Part shown: positions 43,606 to 52,905 of the stretch, one piece after another
How the letters are laid out: the number at the start of each line of letters is the position of its first letter
Numbering within the stretch: position 1 is the stretch's first letter
Source: DATJLY01 sp963773665
GTDB lineage: Bacteria; Pseudomonadota; Alphaproteobacteria; ATCC43930; CGMCC-115725
Assembly (NCBI GenBank): GCA_963773665.1
Contig: CAVZBZ010000013.1
Coordinates: 434,001 to 498,000, forward strand
Reading direction: 5' to 3'
Length of the DNA: 64,000 nucleotides
Notes under the pieces: generated by a model
Told to the model about the DNA's origin: nothing
Seen by the model: the letters and a program-made list of their open reading frames with translations, nothing else
The model's database searches: none
Program-made: the position numbers and the translations under genes

Positions 43606-44253
43606 TCACCCGCTCAGCACCTCGGCGAGATTGACGAGCATCGCCGCGGTGGCGCCCCAAATGTAGCGGTTCTCGTAGGGCAGCACATAGTAGCTTCGCA
43701 TCCGCCCGCGCAGTTCGCGCGTGTGGCGCTGATGGTTCGCTGGATCGACGATGAACGACAGCGGCACCTCGAACAGCTCCGCCACCTCGAACGGGTCGAG
43801 CCGCTCGAGAAAGGGCACGCGCGCCAGTCCCACGACCGGGGTAATCTCGAAGCCCGTCCCGGTGATATAGGTGTCGAGGCGGCCGATCACCTCGACATGG
43901 CTTGCCGGCAGCCCGATCTCCTCTTCGGCCTCGCGCAGCGCGGCCGCGACCGCGTCGGTGTCGCCGGGATCGACGCGCCCGCCGGGCAGCGAGATCTGGT
44001 CGGGATGGTGGGCCAGGTGCGGCGTGCGCTGCGTCAGGAGCACGCTCAATCCTTCTGCGCGCTCGGCCAGCGCCACCAGCACCGCCGCCGGGGTCAGGGA
44101 TTCGGGCGGCTTCCCGCCGGACAGAACATGGTCGCCGCGCGCGCCTTCGGAAATTCTGATGCCCGCCTGGTGCCGCGTGAAGCGCGCGCGCACGTCCGCC
44201 GCGGTCAGGTCCCGTCGAGCCGGCCCAGCGGAAAGAATTCGCCCCTGCTCCAT
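43606..44253 (-). CDS. CoA pyrophosphatase (Nudix hydrolase, NudL-like)
   Basis: 215 residues. Nudix box GGRVDPGDTDAVAAALREAEEEIG preceded by the CoA-pyrophosphatase block VLLTQRTPHLAHHPDQISLPGG (UPF0035 type). These enzymes cleave CoA and its oxidised or acylated forms to 4'-phosphopantetheine and 3',5'-ADP. Overlaps the end of the DUF1285 gene by 49 bases. Part of the DUF1285-Nudix-DUF6111-cca series. Confidence 0.88.
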   Translation of the reverse strand: MEQGRILSAGPARRDLTAADVRARFTRHQAGIRISEGARGDHVLSGGKPPESLTPAAVLVALAERAEGLSVLLTQRTPHLAHHPDQISLPGGRVDPGDTDAVAAALREAEEEIGLPASHVEVIGRLDTYITGTGFEITPVVGLARVPFLERLDPFEVAELFEVPLSFIVDPANHQRHTRELRGRMRSYYVLPYENRYIWGATAAMLVNLAEVLSG

Positions 44254-44840
44254 ACGCCAAAAAGGGTCGTTTCGCCGACCCGCTCCTCTCGGCCAAGCTC
44301 GACCAGTTCGTAGAATACCGGACGCAGAAGCCGCGCTTCCAGTCCATTGCGGACGTGAACGTAGGGCCGCGGCTCGCCGGTCCGGCCGTCGCTCGCGACG
44401 CGGAGCGCGTGCCCCTCGTCGATCGTCACAATGTCGTCAACATTGGTGCGCACCGTCAGTACCTGCTCCCGGCCCGCACCTTCGCACCCGAGCTCGACGC
44501 CCACGAAGGGCGCGTCCTCGACCGTGATCCTTCCGCGTTCGGCCGGCGTTGACAGCCAGAACGCGCCTGCGCCGTCGCGTTCTATGACCGTACTGAACAG
44601 CTTAACCAATGCCGCGCGTTTGATTGGTGTGCCGCGATAGAACCAGCTACCATCCCGGGCGATGCGGATGTCGAAATCGCCGCAATCCTTGGGCGGAGCG
44701 CGTCCCGCGGGTCCCCCTTCCGCTGCGGCAACGAGTCGCGCGAGACCCGCGCTCGACGCCGCAGGAGGCTTCGACGATGACTTTTGCCCGACGATCTTTC
44801 GCCTCCGTTCCGCCGCAGAGGAGCACTGAGCCTTGAGCAT
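44205..44840 (-). CDS. DUF1285 domain-containing protein
   Basis: The conserved part, CGDFDIRIARDGSWFYRGTPIKRAALVKLFSTVIERDGAGAFWL... VEDAPFVGVEL and RPYVHVRNGLEARLLRPVFYELVEL, is DUF1285. The only in-frame ATG upstream (44840) sits inside the start of the divergent moxR gene and lacks a good site, whereas GGAGGCGAAAG lies just before an ATC codon at 44795 where the family would be expected to begin. Either ATC is used, the base is misread, or translation starts at 44840. Function unknown; divergent from moxR. Confidence 0.78.
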   Translation of the reverse strand: MLKAQCSSAAERRRKIVGQKSSSKPPAASSAGLARLVAAAEGGPAGRAPPKDCGDFDIRIARDGSWFYRGTPIKRAALVKLFSTVIERDGAGAFWLSTPAERGRITVEDAPFVGVELGCEGAGREQVLTVRTNVDDIVTIDEGHALRVASDGRTGEPRPYVHVRNGLEARLLRPVFYELVELGREERVGETTLFGVWSRGEFFPLGRLDGT

Positions 44841-45837
44841 GAGCGACCTTGCATCCGCCGCGCCTGCCGCCCTCGTCGCGGAGTTCGAATCCCTTGGACA
44901 ACGCCTGGCGCAAGTGCGCGAGCGCATCGGCCGCGTGATCTTCGGCCAGCGCGAGGTGGTGGATCAAGCCCTCATTACGCTGCTGGCGGGCGGCCACGCG
45001 CTGCTGATCGGCGTGCCGGGCCTCGCCAAGACGCGCCTCGTCGAAACGCTCGGCATCGTCCTGGGCCTCGCCGATAAGCGCATCCAGTGCACGCCCGACC
45101 TCATGCCGGCCGACATTCTAGGCTCCGAAGTGCTCGAGGAGGCCGACACGGGCCGGCGCTCGTTCCGCTTCATCCCCGGCCCCGTGTTCTGCCAGCTCCT
45201 GATGGCGGACGAGGTCAACCGCGCGAGCCCGCGCACCCAGTCGGCGCTCCTCCAGGCGATGCAGGAGGGCCGCGTCTCGGTCGCCGGCCAATATCATCCG
45301 CTGCCGAAGCCGTTTCACGTGCTGGCGACGCAGAACCCGCTCGAGCAGGAAGGGACATACCCGCTGCCCGAGGCGCAGCTCGACCGGTTCCTCTTGCAGA
45401 TCGACGTGGGCTACCCCGATCTCGAGGCGGAGCGGCGCATGCTCATCGCCACGACCGGGGTCACCGAGGAAAAAGTGACGCCGGTGCTCGACGCCGGTGA
45501 GCTTTTGCAGGCGCAGCGCCTCGTCCGCCGCATTCCCGTGGGCGAGAGCGTGGTCGAGGCGATCTTGCGGCTCGTGCGCTCGGGCCGGCCCGATGAATCG
45601 GACCTGCCCGAGGCGAAGCACATCGCCTGGGGGCCGGGGCCGCGCGCGAGCCAGGCGCTGATGCTGGCGATCCGCGCCCGCGCCCTCATCGACGGGCGGC
45701 TGGCGCCGTCGGTTGACGACGTCGTGGCGCTGGCGCCGCCGGTGCTGCGCCACCGCATGGCGCTCACCTTCGCCGCGCGCGCCGACGGGGTCGGCATGGC
45801 GCAGCTCATCGACCGGCTGGTGGCGCCGCTCCGCTGA
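44833..45837 (+). CDS. moxR: MoxR-family AAA ATPase
   Basis: 334 residues. Walker A GVPGLAKTRLVETL (~59-72), DLMPADILGSEVLEE, Walker B LLMADEVNRASPRTQSALLQAMQEG, and the sensor-like ATQNPLEQEGTYPLPEAQLDRFL. MoxR ATPases act as chaperones for metal insertion or complex activation with DUF58/VWA partners encoded next. AGAGGAG is nine bases before TTG 44833 and fifteen before ATG 44839; TTG is the likelier start. First gene of a four-gene overlapping operon. Confidence 0.93.
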   Translation: MSMSDLASAAPAALVAEFESLGQRLAQVRERIGRVIFGQREVVDQALITLLAGGHALLIGVPGLAKTRLVETLGIVLGLADKRIQCTPDLMPADILGSEVLEEADTGRRSFRFIPGPVFCQLLMADEVNRASPRTQSALLQAMQEGRVSVAGQYHPLPKPFHVLATQNPLEQEGTYPLPEAQLDRFLLQIDVGYPDLEAERRMLIATTGVTEEKVTPVLDAGELLQAQRLVRRIPVGESVVEAILRLVRSGRPDESDLPEAKHIAWGPGPRASQALMLAIRARALIDGRLAPSVDDVVALAPPVLRHRMALTFAARADGVGMAQLIDRLVAPLR

Positions 45838-46715
45838 TGGCCGAGGTCACGCTTCTCCGCCAGCATGCCGAAGAGGCGGCCGCCTCGCTGCCGCCGCTTC
45901 TCATCGCGGCGGAGCGCGTCGCGGCGACGGTGGCGCAGGGCGTGCACGGGCGCCGCCGCGTCGGTACCGGCGAGACGTTCTGGCAATTCCGCCAGTACGA
46001 GCCGGGCGATCCGGCAACGCGCATCGACTGGCGCGAGAGCGCCAAGTCGCAACGGCTTTACGTGCGCGAGACCGAATGGGAGGCGGCGCAAAGCGTCTAT
46101 CTCTGGCGCGACGCCTCGCCCTCGATGGGCTACGCCTCGGCGCGCGAGCTGCCGACCAAGCGCGGGCGCGCCGATCTTCTGGCGCTGGCGCTCGCGGTGC
46201 TGCTGGTGCGCGGCGGCGAGCGTGTGACGCTGCTGGGCTCGGGCCTGCCGCCGTCCTACGGCCGCGCCATGCTCGACCGGCTGTCGCTGCTCCTCGGCCG
46301 GGACGCGGAGGGCGCGAGCCTGCCCGCCTTCGAGCCGCTGCCGCGCCATGCGCATGTCGTGCTGATGGGCGATCTGCTGTCGCCGCTGCCCGAAATCCAT
46401 GCGGTGGTCGCGCGCTTCGCTGCGACCGGCGTCAAGGGCCACCTTTTGCAGATTCTCGACCCGGCGGAAGAGACCTTGCCCTTTGCCGGGCGCGTGCGTT
46501 TCGAAGGCCTCGAACGCGAGGCGCCGCTCCTCATCAGCCGCGTCGAGACCGTGCGCGAGGCCTATGGCGAGGCGCTCGCGCGTCACCGCGAAGGGCTCGG
46601 CGCGATCGCGCGCGGCGCGCAATGGAGCTTCGGCACGCACCGCACCGACCGGCCGCCGCACACCGCGCTGTTGGCGCTCTACGCCGCGCTCGCGCCGCAA
46701 GAGGCGTGGAGATAG
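45837..46715 (+). CDS. DUF58 domain-containing protein (MoxR partner)
   Basis: 292 residues. VAATVAQGVHGRRRVGTGETFWQFRQYEPGDPATRIDWRESAKSQRLYVRETEWEAAQSVYLWRDASPSMGY is the DUF58 core, with the DASPSMG element reminiscent of a degenerate VWA metal site. The ATG overlaps the moxR stop as TGATG. DUF58 proteins work with MoxR ATPases in stress or envelope functions. Four bases separate it from the next gene. Confidence 0.92.
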   Translation: MAEVTLLRQHAEEAAASLPPLLIAAERVAATVAQGVHGRRRVGTGETFWQFRQYEPGDPATRIDWRESAKSQRLYVRETEWEAAQSVYLWRDASPSMGYASARELPTKRGRADLLALALAVLLVRGGERVTLLGSGLPPSYGRAMLDRLSLLLGRDAEGASLPAFEPLPRHAHVVLMGDLLSPLPEIHAVVARFAATGVKGHLLQILDPAEETLPFAGRVRFEGLEREAPLLISRVETVREAYGEALARHREGLGAIARGAQWSFGTHRTDRPPHTALLALYAALAPQEAWR

Positions 46716-46719
46716 CGCG

Positions 46720-49420
46720 ATGCTGACGCTCGGCTCGCTCGCCTTTGCCGCGCCATGGCTGCTTGTGGCGCTGGCGGCGCTGCCGGTTCTGTGGTGGCTC
46801 CTGCGCGTCACGCCGCCGGCGCCGCGGCGCGTGCGCTTTCCGGCGCTGCGCCTTCTCTTGGGCCTTGTGCCGCGCGAGGAGACGCCGGCCAAGACCCCGC
46901 TCTGGCTCATCCTGCTGCGCACGGCGCTGGCCGCGCTCGTCATCCTCGCGCTTGCCCATCCGCTGCTCAATCCGAACGCGCGGCTCGCGGGGACGGGGCC
47001 GCTCGTGCTCGTCGTCGACAATGGCTGGGCCTCGGCGCGGCAATGGGACGAGCGCCGCGCCGCGCTCGGCCGCTTCATCGATCAGGCGGATCGCGAATCC
47101 CGCCGCATCGTTCTGCTCGACACGGCCCCGCCCGCCGGCAGCGCCGCGCCCAAAGATCTATCGCTGCTGCGCCCGGCCGATGCGCGCGCCGCCGCCGACG
47201 CGCTGGCGCCCGAGCCGTGGCCGAACGATCGCGGCGCAGCCCTCGCGCGGCTCAAGAAATTCGATCTCGGCGATGCGCCCGACATCGTCTGGCTCAGCGA
47301 CGGGATCGACGACGGCGCGGCATCCGATTTCGCCGCGAGCCTCGCGCAGCGCGGGCCGCTCACCGTCTTTGCCGACGCGCCCGCGTCATTGCCGCGCCTT
47401 CTCGCGCCCGGCGATCCCGACGACAAGGACCTGACGGCGATGGTGACGCGCGCCGATCCGGGTCTTCCGGCCGAAGCCTTCGTGCGCGCCGTCGGCGAGG
47501 ACGGGCGGCTCCTCGGCCGCACGCACGTCACGATCGCGGCTGGCTCGGGACACGCGCTCGCGCGCCTGCCGATGCCGAGCGAGCTCAGGAACCGCGCGAC
47601 CGCGATCGAGATCGAGGGCGAGGCGTCTGCCGGCGCGGAGCTGCTGCTCGACGAGCGCTGGCGCCGCCGCCCGGTCGGCATCGTCGGCGCGCGCGCGGGA
47701 CAAAGCTCGCAGCCGCTTCTCTCCGGCGCCTACTATCTCGACAAGGCGCTGTCGCCGTTCAGCGAGGTGCGCACCGGCGACATCGCGACCCTGCTCAAGG
47801 GCGACATCGCCGTGCTCGTCCTTCCCGACGCCGCGCCCTCGGGCGCGCCCGAGGCGCAGGCGCTCGTCTCATGGATCGAAAAAGGCGGCACGGTGCTGCG
47901 CTTTGCCGGGCCGCACCTCGCCGAGGACACGTCCGACACTCTCCTGCCGGTCGCGCTCCGGCGCGGCGGGCGTACGCTCGGCGGCGCGCTGTCGTGGGAG
48001 ACGCCGGCGCATTTGGCCGCGTTCGACGCGCAAAGCCCGTTCGCTGGGCTCGAGATTCCGCCCGACGTGACCGTGTCGCGCCAGGTGCTGGCGGAACCCA
48101 CGCTCGACCTCGCCGGCAAGACCTGGGCGCGGCTCACCGACGGCACGCCGCTCGTCACCGCCGAGAAGCGCGGCCAGGGCTGGCTCGTGCTCGTTCACAC
48201 CTCGGCCGATCCGGAATGGTCGAACCTCGCCGATGTCCGGCCTGTTCGTCAGCATGCTGCGCCGCATCGTCGCGGTGAGCCAGGGCGTCTCCGGCACGTC
48301 CGACCAGCCGCTGCCGCCGGTCGAAACGCTCGACGGGTTCGGCCGGCTCCATCGCGCCGATGCGGCGGCCGAGACGATCGCCGCCGCCGATTTCGCCACG
48401 ACCACGGTCTCGCCGCGCCATCCGCCGGGTTTTTACGGCACCGCCGACGCGCGCCGCGCCTTGAACCTCGCGCCCTCGGTCAAGAATTTTGCCGCGCTGC
48501 CGCCGCTCCCCATCGGGGTTGCGCGGCTCTCCTATGCCGAGAGCAACGAGGTCGATTTCCGCCCGGCTCTGCTTGGGGCGGCGCTCGCGCTGGCGCTCGT
48601 CGATCTCGTCATCGCCTTTGCGCTGCGCGGGCTTCTGCCGCGCCTCGTGCGGCGCAGCGCGGTGGCCGGCGCGGCGCTCGCCGCGGTCCTCCTCCTCCAT
48701 CCGGCGCGCGCGGCCGACGACGATTTCGCGGTCAAGGCGGCAAGCGAATTCCACCTCGCCTATATCCGCACCGGCATTCCCGAAATCGACGACGAGGTGC
48801 GCGCCGGGCTTGCCGGCCTCACCGACATCCTCAACCGCCGCACCGCGGTCGATGCGGCGGAGCCGATGGAAGTCGATGTCGAGCACGACGATCTGGTGTT
48901 CTTCCCGCTGCTCTACTGGGCGGTGACGCCGGGCGAGACGCCGCCTTCGCCGCAGGCGATCGAGCGCCTCAACCGCTTTCTCGCGACCGGCGGCACGATC
49001 CTCTTCGACACGCGCGACCAGGGTGGCGGCGCCGATACGCAGGCGCTGCTGCAGCAGCTTGCGCACGGGCTCAACATTCCGCCGCTCGAGCCCGTGCCGC
49101 CCGATCACGTGCTGACGAAATCGTTCTATCTGATGCAGGAGTTTCCCGGCCGCTGGAGCGGCGGCAAGGTTTGGGTCGAGCCCGCCGAGGACGTGGTGAA
49201 TGACGGCGTCTCGAGCGTCATCGTCGGCGGCAACGACTGGACCGGCGCCTGGGCCATCGACGGCTCGGGCCGGCCGCTCTATCCGGTCGTGCCGGGCGGC
49301 GAGCAGCAGCGCGAGATGGCCTATCGCTTCGGCGTCAACCTCGTCATGTACGCGCTCACCGGCAACTACAAGAGCGACCAGGTGCACGTGCCGGCGATCC
49401 TCGAGAGGCTCGGGCAATGA
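46720..49420 (+). pseudogene. BatA/DUF4159 membrane protein, split by one frameshift
   Basis: N-terminal frame (to ~48232): two membrane helices (APWLLVALAALPVLWWLLR, TPLWLILLRTALAALVILALA) as in BatA-type aerotolerance proteins, a VWA-like region VLVVDNGWASARQWDERR, and VLVLPDAAPSG...WIEKGGTVLRFAGPHLAED. An extra base at ~48232 breaks it after EWSNLA; the other frame resumes with MSGLFVSMLRRIVAVSQG, another helix pair, and the DUF4159 domain (FHLAYIRTGIPEIDDEVRAGL) to 49420. The restored protein is about 900 residues, normal for this family. Followed by an ATGA overlap. Confidence 0.82.
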
Positions 49421-51500
49421 ACGGGCTCTCGATCGCGTTCTCGCCGCTCCTGCCGTGGTGGGCGGTGGTCGCCTTTGCCGCGCTCGCCGCGCTTGCCTTG
49501 GCGTTCGGCGCGGTGCGGCGCGCGCGCGGCATAATGTGGCGGCTCCTGGCATTGGCCGCGCTCATCCTCATCCTGGTCGATCCCTCGCTCGTCGAAGAGC
49601 AGCGCCAGCCGCAGCGCGACGTCGCCGCCGTGGTGGTGGACGATTCGCCGAGCATGCGGATCGGCGCCCGCCGCCAGTTCGCCGACGCAGCACTCGCCGA
49701 CATCACGCAAAAACTCGCGCGCCTGAAAGATCTCGACGTGCGCATCGTCCATGCCGGCGCGCCCGATCCCAACGCGCCCTTGGCCGATACCGGCACCGAG
49801 CTTTACACGCGCGCTCGCCCGCGCCCTTTCGGACGTGCCCGCGCAGCGCGTCGCTGGCGCGGTGATGATCACCGACGGCGAGGTGCACGACATGCCGCCG
49901 CCGGACCGGCTCGGACTTCCACGCGCCGCTGCACGTGCTCCTCACCGGCGCGCCGGGCGAGGCCGACCGCCGCCTCGTCGTCAAGAACGCGCCGAGCTTC
50001 GGCATCGTCGGCAAGGAGGTGCAGCTCACTGTCCGGGTCGAGGACCTGCCCGGCGGCGGCACCGGCCAGGCGAAGCTCACGATCCGCAAGGACGGCGGCA
50101 ATCCGGCGACGCGCATGGTGCCGGTGGGACAGGACGTGCCGCTCTCCGTCGCGATCGACCATGGCGGCCCGAACGTGCTCGAAATCGAGGCCGAGCAGGG
50201 CCCCCACGAATTGACGCTCGACAACAACCGCGCCGCGCTCACCATCAACGGCGTGCGCGACCGGCTCAAGGTGCTGCTGGTCAGCGGCGAGCCGCATCAG
50301 GGCGAGCGCACCTGGCGCAACATCCTGAAATCCGATCCGTCGGTCGATCTCATTCATTTCACCATCCTGCGTCCGCCCGAGAAGCAGGACGGCACGCCCA
50401 TTCGCGAGCTGTCGCTGATCGCGTTCCCGATCCGCGAGCTGTTCGACGTCAAGATCAACGATTTCGACCTCATCATCTTCGACCGCTACCGGCGGCGCAG
50501 CGTGCTGCCCGAGGCCTATCTCGAGAACATCGCGCGCTATGTCCGCAAGGGCGGCGCCTTGCTCGATGCGGCCGGCCCCGATTTCGGCACGCCCTTGAGC
50601 CTCTACCGCACGCCCTTGGGCAGCGTTCTCCCGGCCGAGCCCACCGGCAACGTGTTCGAGCAGGGCTTCGTGCCGCGCGTCAGCGCCGCCGGCGAGCGCC
50701 ATCCCGTCACCGCGGAGCTTCCGGGCGAGCCGGCCGACCCCAACAAGGTGCCGCCGTGGGGCCGCTGGTTCCGCCAGGTCGAGGCGATCCCGCACGAGGG
50801 CGAAGTGGTGATGACCGGGCCGGGCGAGCGCCCGCTTCTGGTGCTCGACCGCGTCGGCGACGGCCGCGTGGCGCAGCTCCTGTCGGACGAGATGTGGCTG
50901 TGGTCGAGGGGCTTCGAGGGCGGCGGCCCGCAGGCCGAGCTGCTGCGCCGCGTGGTCTACTGGCTGATGAAGGAGCCCGATCTCGAGGAGAACGATCTGC
51001 GCGCCGCTGTCGAGGGCAACCGTCTCGTCGTGACGCGCCAGTCGCTCGCGCCGGACGACCGCCCGGTGCAGGTGACGGGACCCGATGGCGTGCCGCATAC
51101 GCTGACGCTTTCGCCCGCGGGCGGCGGGCGCAGCACCGGCACGCTGCCGGTCAGCGAAAGCGGCCTCTACCGCGCGACCGACGGGACCCGCACCGCGCTC
51201 GCCGCGGCGGGCGCCTTGAGCCCCATCGAGCTTGCCGACGTGCGCACGACCGACGAGAAGGTGAAGGCCGACGTCGAGGCGACCGGCGGCAGCATCCATT
51301 GGGTCGGCCCCGGCGAGTTGCCCGACGTGCGCCGCGTCGAGCCCGACCGCAGCGCCGGCGGGCGCGGCTGGATCGGCTTGCGCGCCAACGGCGACTACGT
51401 CGTCACCGGCATGCAGGAGACGCCGCTCCTGCCGGGCTTCCTCGCCCTCCTCCTCGCCATCGGCTTCTTCCTCCTCGCCTGGCGCCGCGAGGGGCGGTAG
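49417..51500 (+). pseudogene. Glutamine amidotransferase-like/VWA-like membrane protein, split by two frameshifts
   Basis: Frame 1 begins with two helices (LLPWWAVVAFAALAALALAFG, IMWRLLALAALILILVDPSL) and VVVDDSPSMRIG. An extra base in the CGCGCG run near 49810 moves it to ALARALSDVPAQRVAGAVMITDGEVHDMPPPDRLG; another near 49914 moves it to FHAPLHVLLTGAPGEADRRLVV, which then runs to 51500 through LKVLLVSGEPHQGERTWRNILKSDP, a class I amidotransferase-like flavodoxin region, and a last helix (LPGFLALLLAIGFFLLAWR). Restored length ~694 residues. Last gene of the moxR operon. Confidence 0.78.
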
Positions 51501-51516
51501 GGCGGACTTGGAATCG

Positions 51517-51553
51517 GAGTTACGCTTGACGTAACTCGTCCTGTCCGTTATGG
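51517..51553 (+). promoter_or_regulatory. higBA promoter with overlapping palindromic operator
   Basis: A perfect inverted repeat GAGTTACG-N5-CGTAACTC spans 51517-51537. The -35 box TTGACG (51526-51531) lies in its centre and right arm, and TTATGG (51548-51553) is a plausible -10 at 16-base spacing. A repressor bound here would block polymerase. HigA antitoxins repress their own operons through such palindromes, so HigA is the obvious candidate. Confidence 0.6.
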
Positions 51554-51561
51554 GTCGCCGC

Positions 51562-51846
51562 ATGATCCGGAGCTTCGGCGACAGCCGGACCGAGCGGTTT
51601 GCCAGCGGACACCGGATCAAGGAGTTCGAATTGATACGGCGACAGGCCGAAAAGACGCTCGATCGGCTCGATGCGGCGACAAGTCTGAGGGACATCGCCA
51701 ACTTTCCCGGCCTTCGACTAGAAAAGCTCAAGGGTGACCGCGCCGGGACGTTCAGCATCCGCATCAATGACCAATGGCGGGTCTGTTTTGTCTGGCCCCA
51801 CGGAACGCCAGGCCCCGAGAAGGTGACAATCGAGGATTATCATTGA
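51562..51846 (+). CDS. higB: HigB family toxin (RelE-like mRNA interferase)
   Basis: 94 residues: MIRSFGDSRTERFASG, RQAEKTLDRLDAATSLRDIANFPGLRLEKLKGDRAGTFSIRINDQWRVCFVW and a terminal EDYH. This is the short HigB/RelE fold that cleaves ribosome-bound mRNA. The ATG at 51562 is preferred to an in-frame ATG four codons earlier because the family begins at this strand. The antitoxin gene follows after eight bases; toxin-first order is typical for hig. Confidence 0.9.
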   Translation: MIRSFGDSRTERFASGHRIKEFELIRRQAEKTLDRLDAATSLRDIANFPGLRLEKLKGDRAGTFSIRINDQWRVCFVWPHGTPGPEKVTIEDYH

Positions 51847-51854
51847 GGCAAACG

Positions 51855-52184
51855 ATGGCACGCAGCGCAATTCATCCAGGCGAGCATCTCGCCGACGCGA
51901 TCGCGGGGCTGGGGATAACGCCGGCCCAACTGGCGCGCGACATCTCGGTTCCGGCAAACCGCGTGAGCGGCATTTTGCGCGGCCGGCGAGCCATTACCGC
52001 GGACACTGCCTTGCGCCTTGCGCGGTATTTCGGCACGAGCGCCGAATTCTGGATGAATCTCCAACAGATCTACGACCTCCGCCGCGCCCAGCGGTTGATC
52101 GGCAAGACGATAAGGACGCTGCCTCGAGCGAAGGCTCGCGCGAAGTCTGGCCGTGTGCGGGGGCAAACAAGCGCAGCGGCCTGA
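51855..52184 (+). CDS. higA: HigA family antitoxin (XRE-type HTH)
   Basis: 109 residues: IHPGEHLADAIAGLGITPAQLARDISVPANRVSGILRGRRAITADTALRLARYFGTSAEFWMNLQ is the HigA helix-turn-helix, with an unusually basic Arg/Lys/Ala tail. It binds HigB and the operon operator. No ribosome site other than the coupled position after higB is clear. Followed 33 bases later by psd. Confidence 0.92.
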   Translation: MARSAIHPGEHLADAIAGLGITPAQLARDISVPANRVSGILRGRRAITADTALRLARYFGTSAEFWMNLQQIYDLRRAQRLIGKTIRTLPRAKARAKSGRVRGQTSAAA

Positions 52185-52217
52185 GGTGCGCTAATCTCCG
52201 CCTTCGAGGAGACGGAA

Positions 52218-52904
52218 TTGTTGCGGAAGGTTCTGGCGCCCATTCATCCCGACGGCTGGCGCTTCGTCGCGATCTTCGCGGCGGCGAGCGTGCTGCTGTA
52301 TCTGATCGCCCATCCGCTCGGCTGGCTCGGCTTCGTCGCGACCTTGTGGTGTGCCTATTTCTTCCGCGATCCGTGGCGCGTGACGCCGGTGCGGCCGGGC
52401 CTTGCCGTGGCGCCCGCCGACGGCGTCGTCGTCGCGGTCGACCGCGCGCCGCCGCCGGCGGAGCTCGAGATGGGCGCCGAGCCGATGCTGCGGATCGGCA
52501 TCTTCCTCAGCATCCTCGATGTTCACGTGAACCGCATGCCGGTGGCCGGCCGCGTCGTGAAGCGCGTCCATCGCGCGGGCAAGTTCCTGAACGCGGGCGG
52601 CGCCAAGGCGGGCGAGGACAACGAGCGCATGGCGCTGCGCATCGCGGCCAAGGACGGCGGCGACATCGCCGTGGTGCAGATCGCGGGATTGATCGCGCGG
52701 CGCATCCTGTGCGATGTCGATGCCGGGCAGGATGTGATCGCGGGCCAGCGTTTCGGCCTCATCCGCTTCGGCAGCCGCACCGATGTTTACCTGCCGCCGG
52801 CGTGGACGCCGCTCGCGATCGTGGGCCAGCGCGCGGTCGGCGGCGAGACGGTGATCGCCGACGCGCGCGCCAACGAGCCGCCGCGCCTGGGGACGGAGCA
52901 CTGA
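52218..52904 (+). CDS. psd: Phosphatidylserine decarboxylase (short, PSD-A type)
   Basis: 228-residue proenzyme that makes phosphatidylethanolamine. An N-terminal hydrophobic pair precedes FFRDPWRVTPVRPGLAVAPADGVVV, LSILDVHVNRMPVAGRV, and the self-cleavage site FGSRTDVYLP, where Gly-Ser gives the pyruvoyl chain. Start is TTG at 52218 after GAGGAG. Ends one base before the pssA ATG, completing a PE synthesis pair. Confidence 0.94.
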   Translation: MLRKVLAPIHPDGWRFVAIFAAASVLLYLIAHPLGWLGFVATLWCAYFFRDPWRVTPVRPGLAVAPADGVVVAVDRAPPPAELEMGAEPMLRIGIFLSILDVHVNRMPVAGRVVKRVHRAGKFLNAGGAKAGEDNERMALRIAAKDGGDIAVVQIAGLIARRILCDVDAGQDVIAGQRFGLIRFGSRTDVYLPPAWTPLAIVGQRAVGGETVIADARANEPPRLGTEH

Positions 52905-52905
52905 C

